Shown here one piece after another: positions 42,337 through 50,145 of a stretch of DNA of 64,000 nucleotides. The DNA comes from Paracrocinitomix sp039939375 (GTDB lineage: Bacteria; Bacteroidota; Bacteroidia; Flavobacteriales_D; Crocinitomicaceae), in contig JBDVJO010000011.1 of the NCBI GenBank assembly GCA_039939375.1, positions 806,001 through 870,000 of the forward strand. Reading direction: 5' to 3'. Position 1 is the stretch's first letter. Each line of letters starts with the position of its first letter. Under the pieces are notes generated by a model. It saw only the letters and a list, made by a program, of their open reading frames with translations, searched no databases and was not told the DNA's origin. Both the position numbers and the translations under genes were made by a program.

Positions 42337-42955
42337 CGATTAGAATTAGGTCTTTAATTACCTCTTCGTTTTCAATTGGAACGTGACCTTCGTGCATAAT
42401 CGTATAACCAGATTGAGCTAAAGCATCTTTTAAATATCTAGCTTCATGATAATGCATGAATATAGGATCTGAATTTCCTGAACTGGGCGCTTTAAATGAT
42501 GAGTTTTCATACTTGTCCTCCATAGTACTTGTGTAAAGTAATCCACCCGGTGATAGGTGTTTTTTTGCTTCTGATATCATTCTGATGGCCTCCAATTTAT
42601 TCACATACGGAAAGCAAAATCCAAAAATTATAGCATCAAACTGTCCATCAATCCAGGTAAAATCACGACAGTCTTTTTTTAAAAATGTTCCACCTTTGAT
42701 ATTTTTTCTAGCAAGTGCTAGCATGTTGTCTGCCAAGTCTGTTCCGGTTATGTTGAGGTCTTTTCTTTTAGTAAGCAAATAGCTAGAAATATTCGCTGGT
42801 CCGCAAGCAACATCTAACAGCTTTGCATTTTTAGGAAGTGAATCGGCAAGCAGATTTAAAGAAGTGGAGTAGTGCGATACATCCATATACCTTTCCTGAT
42901 AGAGATCAGCGTTGTTATTGAAAACCTGAATTATATTATTAATGTCTCTTTTCAT
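42326..42955 (-). CDS. Class I SAM-dependent methyltransferase
   Basis: A 209-residue enzyme with the Rossmann methyltransferase motifs LLDVACGPANISSYLL (about 46-61), ITGTDLADNMLALARKN, and FDAIIFGFCFPYVN, then LSPGGLLYTSTME. The nature of the substrate cannot be read. It is the last gene of a minus-strand group and overlaps its upstream neighbour by four bases. Its 3' end overlaps the convergent B12-operon gene by 11 bases. Confidence 0.88.
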   Translation of the reverse strand: MKRDINNIIQVFNNNADLYQERYMDVSHYSTSLNLLADSLPKNAKLLDVACGPANISSYLLTKRKDLNITGTDLADNMLALARKNIKGGTFLKKDCRDFTWIDGQFDAIIFGFCFPYVNKLEAIRMISEAKKHLSPGGLLYTSTMEDKYENSSFKAPSSGNSDPIFMHYHEARYLKDALAQSGYTIMHEGHVPIENEEVIKDLILIAKA

Positions 42956-43548
42956 TCAAAATCTAAAACATCTTCGTGTTTTGTAGAAATAATTCCCTGA
43001 TCTTCCTTGTAAATGGGAATGACAAGTAAGCCGGTTAATGTGCCGATTAAAACAATTATTTCTGGTAATAAATAAATCCTTATTGGATAAATAAATGGTG
43101 TGATATATATCAAAAGCTGAACACAAATTACTAATAAGTTGACAATTGCAAAACGTTTTAAGTGGAACGTAAGTTTATTTCCTAAGGCCAAAATTGATAA
43201 CGGATAAATTATCATGAATATTAAGTGTGCAATAGACAGCAATGCCAGTAATCCAAACAATGATTGATTAGACGAAATAAAGTACTCCAGGATCTTAAGC
43301 ACTAAAAATAATCCACCTATGATGTAGGTTAGATTCGCAATCAGTCGCCAATTTTTAGATTTTAAAAAAGTACCGAAATAATATGAGTGCAAGGCAAAAG
43401 CGAATCCGGCTATGACACTCATCACTTTCGTATTTTGAAAACTAAAAATGTTCAGTTCAGGAAAAAAAATCAATCCGTTTGAAAGGAGCTGAAGGGATAC
43501 AGAAATAATACACAATACAATCGCTTTTTTATAAAAACTACTTTCCAT
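42952..43548 (-). CDS. Integral membrane protein, unknown function
   Basis: A 198-residue protein with about six predicted membrane helices (roughly 8-28, 40-60, 66-90, 96-122, 130-152 and 160-180) and a short charged C-terminus. I do not recognise the family and see no catalytic motif. It overlaps the methyltransferase gene downstream by four bases and the secreted-protein gene upstream by 11 bases, so it is a working member of the group. Confidence 0.62.
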   Translation of the reverse strand: MESSFYKKAIVLCIISVSLQLLSNGLIFFPELNIFSFQNTKVMSVIAGFAFALHSYYFGTFLKSKNWRLIANLTYIIGGLFLVLKILEYFISSNQSLFGLLALLSIAHLIFMIIYPLSILALGNKLTFHLKRFAIVNLLVICVQLLIYITPFIYPIRIYLLPEIIVLIGTLTGLLVIPIYKEDQGIISTKHEDVLDFE

Positions 43549-44365
43549 TTTTCTCCAGCTTTTTCAAGTACTTTTGGTTTCTCCTCAACAATATATCTAC
43601 GAATTTAAAATCTTCCCATTTTTTATCCATGAATTTGGAAAAATCTAATCGTTCAGAGTACATAATGAAAGCTACTTTTTCAGGATTGTCCAGTTTTTCA
43701 GCAGGTAAGGCGTAAACATTCCACTCAACGCCCTTTTGCGATTTAATGATCTCAAAATAGGCTGCTTTACTGATTACTTTATTTTTTTTACCCAAATAAA
43801 TGGTTCTCTCCGATTTGACATCAGTAAGTTTTCCAAAGGTCCAAACTTCAGTAAATAAAATACTGTCATTATAGCGGTAGGTGGGCCAATTGCCATGCTC
43901 TAAATCGTTGTAATAATGTCCGTGTGAAAAGAGTTTTCCGTTCTTGGCGTAATTAACTTGATAAGTAACTAAAGTGTCATTGATATTTTCAGTTTTTGAT
44001 AAATAACCCAAGGAATCAATGCCATAATAAAACTTTTGATAGAACTTACCTTCTATGTCTCTGCTGTAAATCTTTGAGTATTTTGGATGGTCGTAAATAA
44101 TGGTGTCACCTTTCTTGAAATACTGATATTCATCTGTGAACAAGAGTTTTCCGTTATGATATTCGTGGTAATAAAACTTTGGGGTAAATAACGTATAAAG
44201 TTGAAAAGCATCATACTCTAAAAGTCCTTCTGGCTTTTGAGTCGCTACTCCAGTAAACTGGTGGACGTAGGCTTTTAAACTGTCCAATTGCTTGGCGTTT
44301 ACACTAATCGTGTCTTGCGAATAAAGGCTTAATGGAAAGAGTAAAATGATGAGTAAGGCCTTCAT
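43538..44365 (-). CDS. Secreted MORN/YwqK-like repeat protein
   Basis: A 275-residue protein with a signal peptide (about 1-16, ending LYSQ). Residues 65-190 contain MORN-variant repeats: YHEYHNGKLLFTDEYQYFKKGD, KFYQKFYYGIDSLGYLSKTE and AKNGKLFSHGHYYNDLEHGN (each shortened here), giving a beta-hairpin array. The C-terminal 80 residues are mixed and unrecognised. Such proteins occur often in Bacteroidota without a known job. The start overlaps the stop of the small Cys-rich protein gene by one base (TAATG). Confidence 0.65.
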   Translation of the reverse strand: MKALLIILLFPLSLYSQDTISVNAKQLDSLKAYVHQFTGVATQKPEGLLEYDAFQLYTLFTPKFYYHEYHNGKLLFTDEYQYFKKGDTIIYDHPKYSKIYSRDIEGKFYQKFYYGIDSLGYLSKTENINDTLVTYQVNYAKNGKLFSHGHYYNDLEHGNWPTYRYNDSILFTEVWTFGKLTDVKSERTIYLGKKNKVISKAAYFEIIKSQKGVEWNVYALPAEKLDNPEKVAFIMYSERLDFSKFMDKKWEDFKFVDILLRRNQKYLKKLEKNGK

Positions 44366-44541
44366 TAATCTATAGATTCCTTTTTAGCTTCTTTCAAACA
44401 ATCAATGCAAAGACAATCTTTAAATGCTCCCAAAGTAACAATTTCTTGAGGTGTTAATTGTACCGTATTGCAATGACAGTTTTTGATATCATCTGCTTTA
44501 CACTCAAATTCGTTTTGACATTTTTCACAAACCTTTTTCAT
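44365..44541 (-). CDS. Small cysteine-rich (CWC-type) protein
   Basis: A 58-residue protein. The sequence begins MKKVCEKCQNEFECKADDI, continues NCHCNTVQLTPQEI, and ends FKDCLCIDCLKEAKKESID. Eight Cys in four pairs (CxxC near 5-8, C14, CxC at 22-24, CxC at 43-45, C48) and one His suggest a structural zinc or iron-sulphur site, matching the Cys-rich CWC family. It has no signal peptide. Its stop overlaps the next start (TAATG), which supports translation. It lies 53 bases downstream of the DUF5686 gene. Confidence 0.75.
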   Translation of the reverse strand: MKKVCEKCQNEFECKADDIKNCHCNTVQLTPQEIVTLGAFKDCLCIDCLKEAKKESID

Positions 44542-44594
44542 TCTAAATAACTTCTTTGTGGACTTTCTAAGATACTAGAACTATTTAAAACGCA

Positions 44595-47132
44595 CTAAAA
44601 GTTAAACTTCAAATCTCGCTCGTCCATCACGTCAAAGGATATTTTGAATTGGACGTTTTTAGGTTTGTCAACATCAGGCAAACTGAGTTGATTATTGGCC
44701 CAGGAGAATATGACGTAAGTTCCAAGCCGGAGCCGCTTTCGCAAGAATTTAAAGGTCCGCTCTAAACCAACATAAATCTCGGAGTAGAAGTAGTTGTTAT
44801 GCTCTGGAAGAAATAAGGCCCCCGCACCTGCCAGCGCTTGAATTCCGGTTTTTTTCATAAACGGAATCTTATTAACAATAGAGCCGTTAAAATGGTGAAT
44901 ATAATGGAGTTCTGCATAAAAATCTTGCGTCTGATATGAAGAATCTAAATTCTGAAAACTGTATAACGGTTGACTCATCAAGAATTTAAAAATTGGGTCT
45001 GTGTCAGATTTTCGGAAGAATTTTTTATCGATAAAAAAGACACTGTCTTGATTGATAAATTTTCCTGTTTTTAAGATGTAATAGGATTTACCCATGGTTC
45101 CAATCTGAAATTCTTGCTCCACGGCAAAAGACAGATAATCAAAATCAACTGCTGAACGGAACGGACCGCTATAGCCTTTTTCCCAATACATAGAGAAAGT
45201 TGGCCATACACTACCAAGAATAACTTTTCGGTGTGGCTCTGTCATGTATTTTTGGAAGGGAGTATACTGAACAGAAAGCTGTGTTCTAAAGGCGTTGTAA
45301 GGGTCAAAATATAAGGGTTCAGGATTTTCTTGTTGTAGGTATTTGTCTAAATAGGTGTTGAAGGTATACGTAGAATCAAAAGCGTATCGGTGTTCAAAAC
45401 TCGCGCTTGCACTCACGAATAAACCATTAACAACTTCTATTCTATGCCAGGCGCCTACTTTGTTGTTCAAATACCAATTTGATCTACTCAAGGTTCCTAA
45501 CCATGAATTCCAACTGTTGATTAAATCAACTTCTTTTGACCCCCAAACTGACCAAGTGCCGAATTTTTTAGGGTTATACCGGTGATAAACTCTAGCCCTA
45601 CCTCTTGAGTCCCAGTTGTTAAATCCAATGGTGTAGTCTGCATCAACATCTATCCATTGCTCGTTTTTCCATTTTTTGAAGTATCCAAATCCCGGACCAA
45701 TTCTCATTCCGCCTGCTGCTACTGGTTCATACAAATCTGCCAAAGATGAAACGTACCATTGCTGTTTTTTGTGTCGGTCTCTACCTTCAATTCCGAACCA
45801 TAAAACTTTCAGGGCAGTGATCTTATTAAATACTTCGTCTATAGAATCTAAATAAGCCTCAGAGGTGTAGATTGCCGTTAAACTATCTTGAACAAATTTC
45901 TTTCGTTGCTCTTCTTTTGTTAAGGGTACTGGTCTTATTTTATCCCAATAAGTGGAGTCTCTTTCGTAGGCTTCTTCTGTGGTAACTCCAACTTCATTAC
46001 TAAAATACTTTTCAGGATAAACAGGGTTTATTTTATAATTTGAATAGGCTACTGTAGTGATTCCTTTCACGGTTTCTTTTCCGTATTTGGTGTCATACTC
46101 AAAAGATTGTCTGTCCATTAACCAAAGTGAATCTTGTTGCACAAAGTGCTGAGTAATGTGAAAGTTATCATAGATTTTTAAATTTCCTTTATGCATAGAT
46201 AAGTCTACTTGCGTCAAGACCCAATCATTTTTCTTTATCCACAAAAATCCTTCTAAAGTTGAGGTTCCAACAGATCTAGGTGAAATAGCAATTTTATAAA
46301 TAGTGTCGTTTTCTTCTACTTCAATGTCCGTTAATTTGTATTTGTACGAAAGAATTCCGGAGGGATGAAGCGGCGAAACAATAGGTGTTTTATGCACATC
46401 TTCTTGTCTGATTAAACTTTTATAAAAGTTAAATTCTCCAGCTGTTGTGGTTTGAAAGTAAATCTGCTTTGGATTCCCTATTTTTTCGTAACCCGTTCTT
46501 ATCTCTTTGATTTTATTGGGATATTGAAAGTGTTTTTCAATGTTGATTTCAACCAAATTCAACCGATTTTCTCCGTTTAGTTTTTTGTTGATTTCGTCTT
46601 TTTGCTTTTGGAACTTATCATTTGGTTCTTCATCATCATCTTGATCTTCGTTTTGATCATTATCCTTTTTCTTGACGTCAAAAGATTCGGTTCCTTTTAT
46701 ATAAATGTCACAGCTGTACGTATCAAACTGTTGAATCATGTTCTTTTTGTTGTCAATGACCCGTTGCACCAACATCCAACCAATATTTTTCTTTTTGGTT
46801 TTTACTTCTACAGTTCCAAGCTCGTTTCTTTTTTGAGTCAGATAAACATTTTGAACTGTTGGTTCTAGTCCTCTAACGGTAACCTTTACTTCTTTATCTT
46901 CAAACCCAATACACTTATAAATTATGTCATAAGTTCCTTCTTGACAACCAAAAAAGTATTTCCCTTCCTCATCAGTTATGGCTCCGAGATTGGTGAAATT
47001 CTTAACGAAAATTCGAGAATAGGGGAGTGGATTGTTGTTTTCATCAAATACAAACCCTTGCACACTCTGAGCTTGAGCAGAAAATCCTGCAAGCAATAAG
47101 ACAAAGGCAATATAGATCTTAAAAGGGTTCAA
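44595..47132 (-). CDS. DUF5686 / carboxypeptidase-regulatory domain outer-membrane protein
   Basis: An 845-residue protein with a signal peptide (about 1-22, ending SAQAQ), a carboxypeptidase-regulatory-like domain (about 24-105, GFVFDENNNPLPYSRIFVKN), and a long DUF5686 region. The middle contains an acidic low-complexity segment rich in D and E (about 155-180) and a lipoprotein-outer-membrane-carrier-like part (WIKKNDWVLTQVDLSMHKG). The C-terminal third looks like a beta-barrel (VYVGLERTFKFLRKRLRLG to RDLKFNF). The role of the family is unknown; an outer-membrane location is clear. It has no plug domain, so it is not a TonB receptor. Confidence 0.85.
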   Translation of the reverse strand: MNPFKIYIAFVLLLAGFSAQAQSVQGFVFDENNNPLPYSRIFVKNFTNLGAITDEEGKYFFGCQEGTYDIIYKCIGFEDKEVKVTVRGLEPTVQNVYLTQKRNELGTVEVKTKKKNIGWMLVQRVIDNKKNMIQQFDTYSCDIYIKGTESFDVKKKDNDQNEDQDDDEEPNDKFQKQKDEINKKLNGENRLNLVEINIEKHFQYPNKIKEIRTGYEKIGNPKQIYFQTTTAGEFNFYKSLIRQEDVHKTPIVSPLHPSGILSYKYKLTDIEVEENDTIYKIAISPRSVGTSTLEGFLWIKKNDWVLTQVDLSMHKGNLKIYDNFHITQHFVQQDSLWLMDRQSFEYDTKYGKETVKGITTVAYSNYKINPVYPEKYFSNEVGVTTEEAYERDSTYWDKIRPVPLTKEEQRKKFVQDSLTAIYTSEAYLDSIDEVFNKITALKVLWFGIEGRDRHKKQQWYVSSLADLYEPVAAGGMRIGPGFGYFKKWKNEQWIDVDADYTIGFNNWDSRGRARVYHRYNPKKFGTWSVWGSKEVDLINSWNSWLGTLSRSNWYLNNKVGAWHRIEVVNGLFVSASASFEHRYAFDSTYTFNTYLDKYLQQENPEPLYFDPYNAFRTQLSVQYTPFQKYMTEPHRKVILGSVWPTFSMYWEKGYSGPFRSAVDFDYLSFAVEQEFQIGTMGKSYYILKTGKFINQDSVFFIDKKFFRKSDTDPIFKFLMSQPLYSFQNLDSSYQTQDFYAELHYIHHFNGSIVNKIPFMKKTGIQALAGAGALFLPEHNNYFYSEIYVGLERTFKFLRKRLRLGTYVIFSWANNQLSLPDVDKPKNVQFKISFDVMDERDLKFNF

Positions 47133-47263
47133 CTATCTATTAGACATGAATAAGTGGGGCAAAGTTACACCTCCAAGACGATTTAGGTTTAAAATTATGT
47201 TAAAAGGTCTTGAAATTGGATGACTTCTAAGTAGATAATCAGAGTTTTAAGAAAAGTAACAGG

Positions 47264-48352
47264 TTAATACAACTCATATACAAATGGTGTATATTTCTTT
47301 ACACGGTCTGACAGCTTGGTATATTTTCTGAGGTAATTCTTTCGCATGTCAATCGCTAAACTGTCTTGCAGATTATCTATTCTGTTTTGAATGTAAGATG
47401 GTTTAACCACATAAGTAACAGATTGCTTTTTGGAATGATTGGCGATAACGAAACCTTCTAGGTAACCGTTGTTAGAGAACAGTGGCGCGCCACTGTTGCC
47501 TTTATTTGCAGGCATAGAAACTTCATACGTCATGCTATCAGATTTAAAACCATTTGCAGAACTTACAGATCCTTTTGTGAAAACGATATCTGCCTTTGGA
47601 TACCCCAGCGTGAAAATATCATCCCCCAAGCCAGGCGCCGCATTTGAAAGTTTATATGGTGGCGCCTTTAATTGCTCAGCATTGACATCTGAACACTTTA
47701 ATATCGCAAAATCTAACAGTGAATCTCGATAAACAACCTCTGTATAAAAAGCTTGATCCAACTCGTTTTGCTGAATCTTAACATATTTTTTCTTGTACAC
47801 TAGATGTTTAGCTGTAATGAAATACCCTTCATTTGAAATTAGAAAACAGGTGCCTCTAGGGTTTCCTTTTTGATAGCTCAATTGCTCATCAAGTTTTGAA
47901 ATAATTACAGCTCCAGAATCATTATCGTCCACAGGTTCATATTCTTCTGAATAATCGTCTGAATGATTGGCATTGTCTTCTTCTGCTGTTGATAGTTCTT
48001 GATAATCAGCCGAAGCCGTGTCACCGTTTTCGCCTAGAAATTGATTAGGCAAGATAATCACGACAAGCGCAACAACTGCAGCTGCAATTAGCGGGATGTA
48101 AAATTTAGGTCGTAGTATTGGAGCCTTTTCTTTTTGTGTTTCAGCATGAATTGATTTTAGCTTTTTTCGAATTCTTCCGTACTCTTCTCCGTCTTTAATT
48201 TTTTTAGCGAACCCTTTATATTCCTCAAAATCATTTTTGAAATCCTCATTTTTATCAAGCAATAATTCAAAATCTATTAAAGCCTGGCCGCTCAATTCAT
48301 TGGCTTGATAGGCATCAAATAAGGCTATTTTTTCTTCTTCACTCATCTTCAT
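47264..48352 (-). CDS. Anti-sigma factor fused to a periplasmic trypsin-like serine protease
   Basis: A 362-residue protein. Residues 1-80 are cytoplasmic and look like a Bacteroidota anti-sigma domain (LFDAYQANELSGQALIDFEL, helical, charged). One membrane helix covers about 84-103. An acidic linker (about 110-147) leads to a trypsin/DegP-like domain at 150-340 with an intact triad: His183 in FITAKH, Asp214 in LLDFAILK, and Ser287 in GNSGAP. The ECF sigma gene directly upstream overlaps it by 14 bases. So the protein probably holds the sigma factor at the membrane and carries a protease in the periplasm. No PDZ domain is present. Whether the protease acts on itself or on other proteins is unknown. 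Confidence 0.82.
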   Translation of the reverse strand: MKMSEEEKIALFDAYQANELSGQALIDFELLLDKNEDFKNDFEEYKGFAKKIKDGEEYGRIRKKLKSIHAETQKEKAPILRPKFYIPLIAAAVVALVVIILPNQFLGENGDTASADYQELSTAEEDNANHSDDYSEEYEPVDDNDSGAVIISKLDEQLSYQKGNPRGTCFLISNEGYFITAKHLVYKKKYVKIQQNELDQAFYTEVVYRDSLLDFAILKCSDVNAEQLKAPPYKLSNAAPGLGDDIFTLGYPKADIVFTKGSVSSANGFKSDSMTYEVSMPANKGNSGAPLFSNNGYLEGFVIANHSKKQSVTYVVKPSYIQNRIDNLQDSLAIDMRKNYLRKYTKLSDRVKKYTPFVYELY

Positions 48353-48899
48353 TTCCTCCCTTTAAAACCATTTTTTTCAATCGAACAAAGCACTTGTATT
48401 TTTGATTTTTGGCATTGTTAGCATTGGTATAATGCAGTAGTTCTGCAATTTCTTTCATAGAAGTTTGAAAGAAATAGAACTGAACAATGATTGTTTTACA
48501 AGGTTCGCCCAATAAATCAATGCATTTTTTCATCAATTTATTTTGCCCTAATTGTTCTTCCTCCTCTTCTTCAATTAATCCTACTTCTATTTCTTGCTGA
48601 TAGGCCGCCTTGTCTAATTGTTTTTTAGTCAATTGTTTCAACCAGAGATTTTTGCTTATCCCAAATAAAAATGTGCTGATTTTAGAGGTGAGTGTAAAAT
48701 CATCTTGCTTTACTTTTTGTATGAAAAGGTAATAACCATCCTGAAAAATGTCCTGAGCATCTGCCTCTGAACCACTATTGTCTCTCACATATTTTAATAC
48801 CATAGGATAAGTCTCTGTATAAATCTTACTCAACGTTTTATGGTCTTCTTTTCTGATTTTTTCAATCATCTCAGCCGATATGTGTTGATTAGGATTCAC
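48339..48899 (-). CDS. ECF-type RNA polymerase sigma factor
   Basis: A 186-residue sigma factor. Region 2 includes KTLSKIYTETYPMVLKYVRD and SEADAQDIFQDGYYLFIQKV; region 4 (about 125-180) includes LGEPCKTIIVQFYFFQTSMK and a helix-turn-helix EIAELLHYTNANNAKNQKYK. An acidic patch (EEEEEE near 113-118) links them. The start is GTG at 48899; an ATG at 48869 would drop ten residues and is a fair alternative. The next gene encodes its likely anti-sigma factor. Repeated GGGTGAC sites lie upstream. Confidence 0.9.
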   Translation of the reverse strand: MNPNQHISAEMIEKIRKEDHKTLSKIYTETYPMVLKYVRDNSGSEADAQDIFQDGYYLFIQKVKQDDFTLTSKISTFLFGISKNLWLKQLTKKQLDKAAYQQEIEVGLIEEEEEEQLGQNKLMKKCIDLLGEPCKTIIVQFYFFQTSMKEIAELLHYTNANNAKNQKYKCFVRLKKMVLKGGNEDE

Positions 48900-48935
48900 G
48901 CCTTGTCATCTTGATTTATCCCTTAAATATTAAAA

Positions 48936-48985
48936 GGTCACCCAAAATAGAAAAAAAAATATAAAAAGGGTGACGCTTGGGTGAC
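48936..48985. promoter_or_regulatory. GGGTGAC operator-like repeats between divergent genes
   Basis: GGGTGAC occurs at 48968-48974 and 48979-48985 as direct repeats 11 bases apart, one helical turn, and its inverse GTCACCC at 48937-48943. They sit in the 123-base gap between the sigma gene and the DUF4349 gene. This layout suits a dimeric regulator or promoters of the sigma factor itself serving both directions. Confidence 0.5.
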
Positions 48986-49022
48986 TATCGGGATACATCT
49001 TCAAACTATAAAAAATACGATT

Positions 49023-49889
49023 ATGAAAATGAGAAGATTAGCAATTAGCACACTATTACTTTCGTTAACTTTTACTGCATGCGGCGGCGGAGATACCTCA
49101 GAAGGTTCTAGCATGGAGATGTGGGAAAATGCCGCGGATGATTATGGTTCTTTAGAAGAACTGGATATGTCTGAAGATTACGAGCCGAATGATCAAATGT
49201 TAACCGAGCAAGATTTGGTTTTAATGGATCGGAAATTAATCAAAACGGCCAACCTTTCTTTTGAAGTTGAGAATTTAAATGATCGCACTAAAGTCATCAG
49301 AAAAGCTTTGCAAAAATATAAGGGTTATACCCTGTCTGAAGAAGATTTTACGACTTATGATCGTGAAAACATTCAAATGGAAATGAAGGTGCCTTCTGAA
49401 AACTTTGAAGCGTTTTTAGCAGATGTGTCTGAAGGTGTTGAACATTTTGAAAGTAAAGATATCTCAGCCCAAGATGTTACTGAAGAATTTATTGACATAG
49501 AAGCTAGGATTAAGACCAAAAAAGAAGTTGAACAACAATTTATTGGTTTGTTAGAGAAAGCGAATTCTATCAATGATATCATGGAAATTGAAGAACGAAT
49601 TGGTTATGTGCGTCAAGAAATTGAATCGGCAGAAGGCAGATTAAAATATTTAGCATCTAATACTTCATACTCAACCGTGAGCTTAAGTTATTTTGTTCAA
49701 TTAGAAGAGCCATCTAAGTACGGTAGAGAGTTTAGTGATAGTTTTTATGGTGGATGGGATGTGTTTGTGATGTTGTTTGTAGGGTTAACCGCACTGTGGC
49801 CATTTATCATTTTAGGCTTATGCATCTTCTTTTTAATCAGACATTATTCTAGAAAAAACAAGGCAAGAAAACAGATTGAAAAAAGCTAA
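49023..49889 (+). CDS. DUF4349 lipoprotein
   Basis: A 288-residue lipoprotein; the lipobox LTFTAC places the modified Cys at about residue 20. I use ATG 49023, not an upstream in-frame codon at 48981 that lacks a signal sequence. The DUF4349 core (about 70-235) contains LIKTANLSFEVENLNDRTK, KYKGYTLSEEDF, DIEARIKTKKEVEQQFIGLL and YSTVSLSYFVQLEE, with a predicted coiled coil at about 150-210. A C-terminal membrane helix (about 250-275) is followed by basic residues. The function is unknown. It is divergent from the sigma/anti-sigma-protease pair. Confidence 0.85.
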   Translation: MKMRRLAISTLLLSLTFTACGGGDTSEGSSMEMWENAADDYGSLEELDMSEDYEPNDQMLTEQDLVLMDRKLIKTANLSFEVENLNDRTKVIRKALQKYKGYTLSEEDFTTYDRENIQMEMKVPSENFEAFLADVSEGVEHFESKDISAQDVTEEFIDIEARIKTKKEVEQQFIGLLEKANSINDIMEIEERIGYVRQEIESAEGRLKYLASNTSYSTVSLSYFVQLEEPSKYGREFSDSFYGGWDVFVMLFVGLTALWPFIILGLCIFFLIRHYSRKNKARKQIEKS

Positions 49890-49895
49890 TTGCTA

Positions 49896-50006
49896 AGATT
49901 CTTGGAAACAAGATCTGAGCCTTCAATTCAATTTATTGGGTTGAGGGCTTGGATTCTTCGGAATCGACCTGGGGCCATAAAAGACTAACTTGGTTCCAGG
50001 TTTTTT
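49896..50006 (+). ncRNA. Structured RNA candidate: four hairpins ending in a terminator
   Basis: Directly after the DUF4349 stop: hairpin 1 at 49896-49916 (AGATtCTTG-GAAA-CAAGATCT, GNRA loop, one bulge), hairpin 2 at 49918-49949 (AGCCTTCAA with TTGAGGGCT), hairpin 3 at 49952-49965 (GATTC-TTCG-GAATC, UUCG loop), and an intrinsic terminator at 49967-50006 (11-bp stem with two G-U pairs, six T). They fill 111 bases almost without gaps. It could be a 3' UTR-derived small RNA or only a stable 3' end of the upstream mRNA. The terminator itself is certain. Confidence 0.55.
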
Positions 50007-50083
50007 GTTTTCACACTTTGTGAAAAATGGAAGTTCAATTATCGATTGTCATCCCTTTTTAATGCCAGCCAATCTGTAACCAT

Positions 50084-50117
50084 TTTGTTAAATGTTCAGT
50101 AATAAATGTTAACTTTG
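50084..50117 (+). promoter_or_regulatory. queA promoter (TTTG, TAACTTTG)
   Basis: TTTG at 50084-50087 and TAACTTTG at 50110-50117 are 22 bases apart. The ATG is 28 bases after the -7 box. Confidence 0.65.
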
Positions 50118-50145
50118 CAATCCTTTTTTAAAATAAGAAAAGTAT

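Noticed and set aside
44595..47132. Calling the DUF5686 protein a TonB receptor
   Set aside because: It has the carboxypeptidase-regulatory domain and a barrel-like end but no plug domain.
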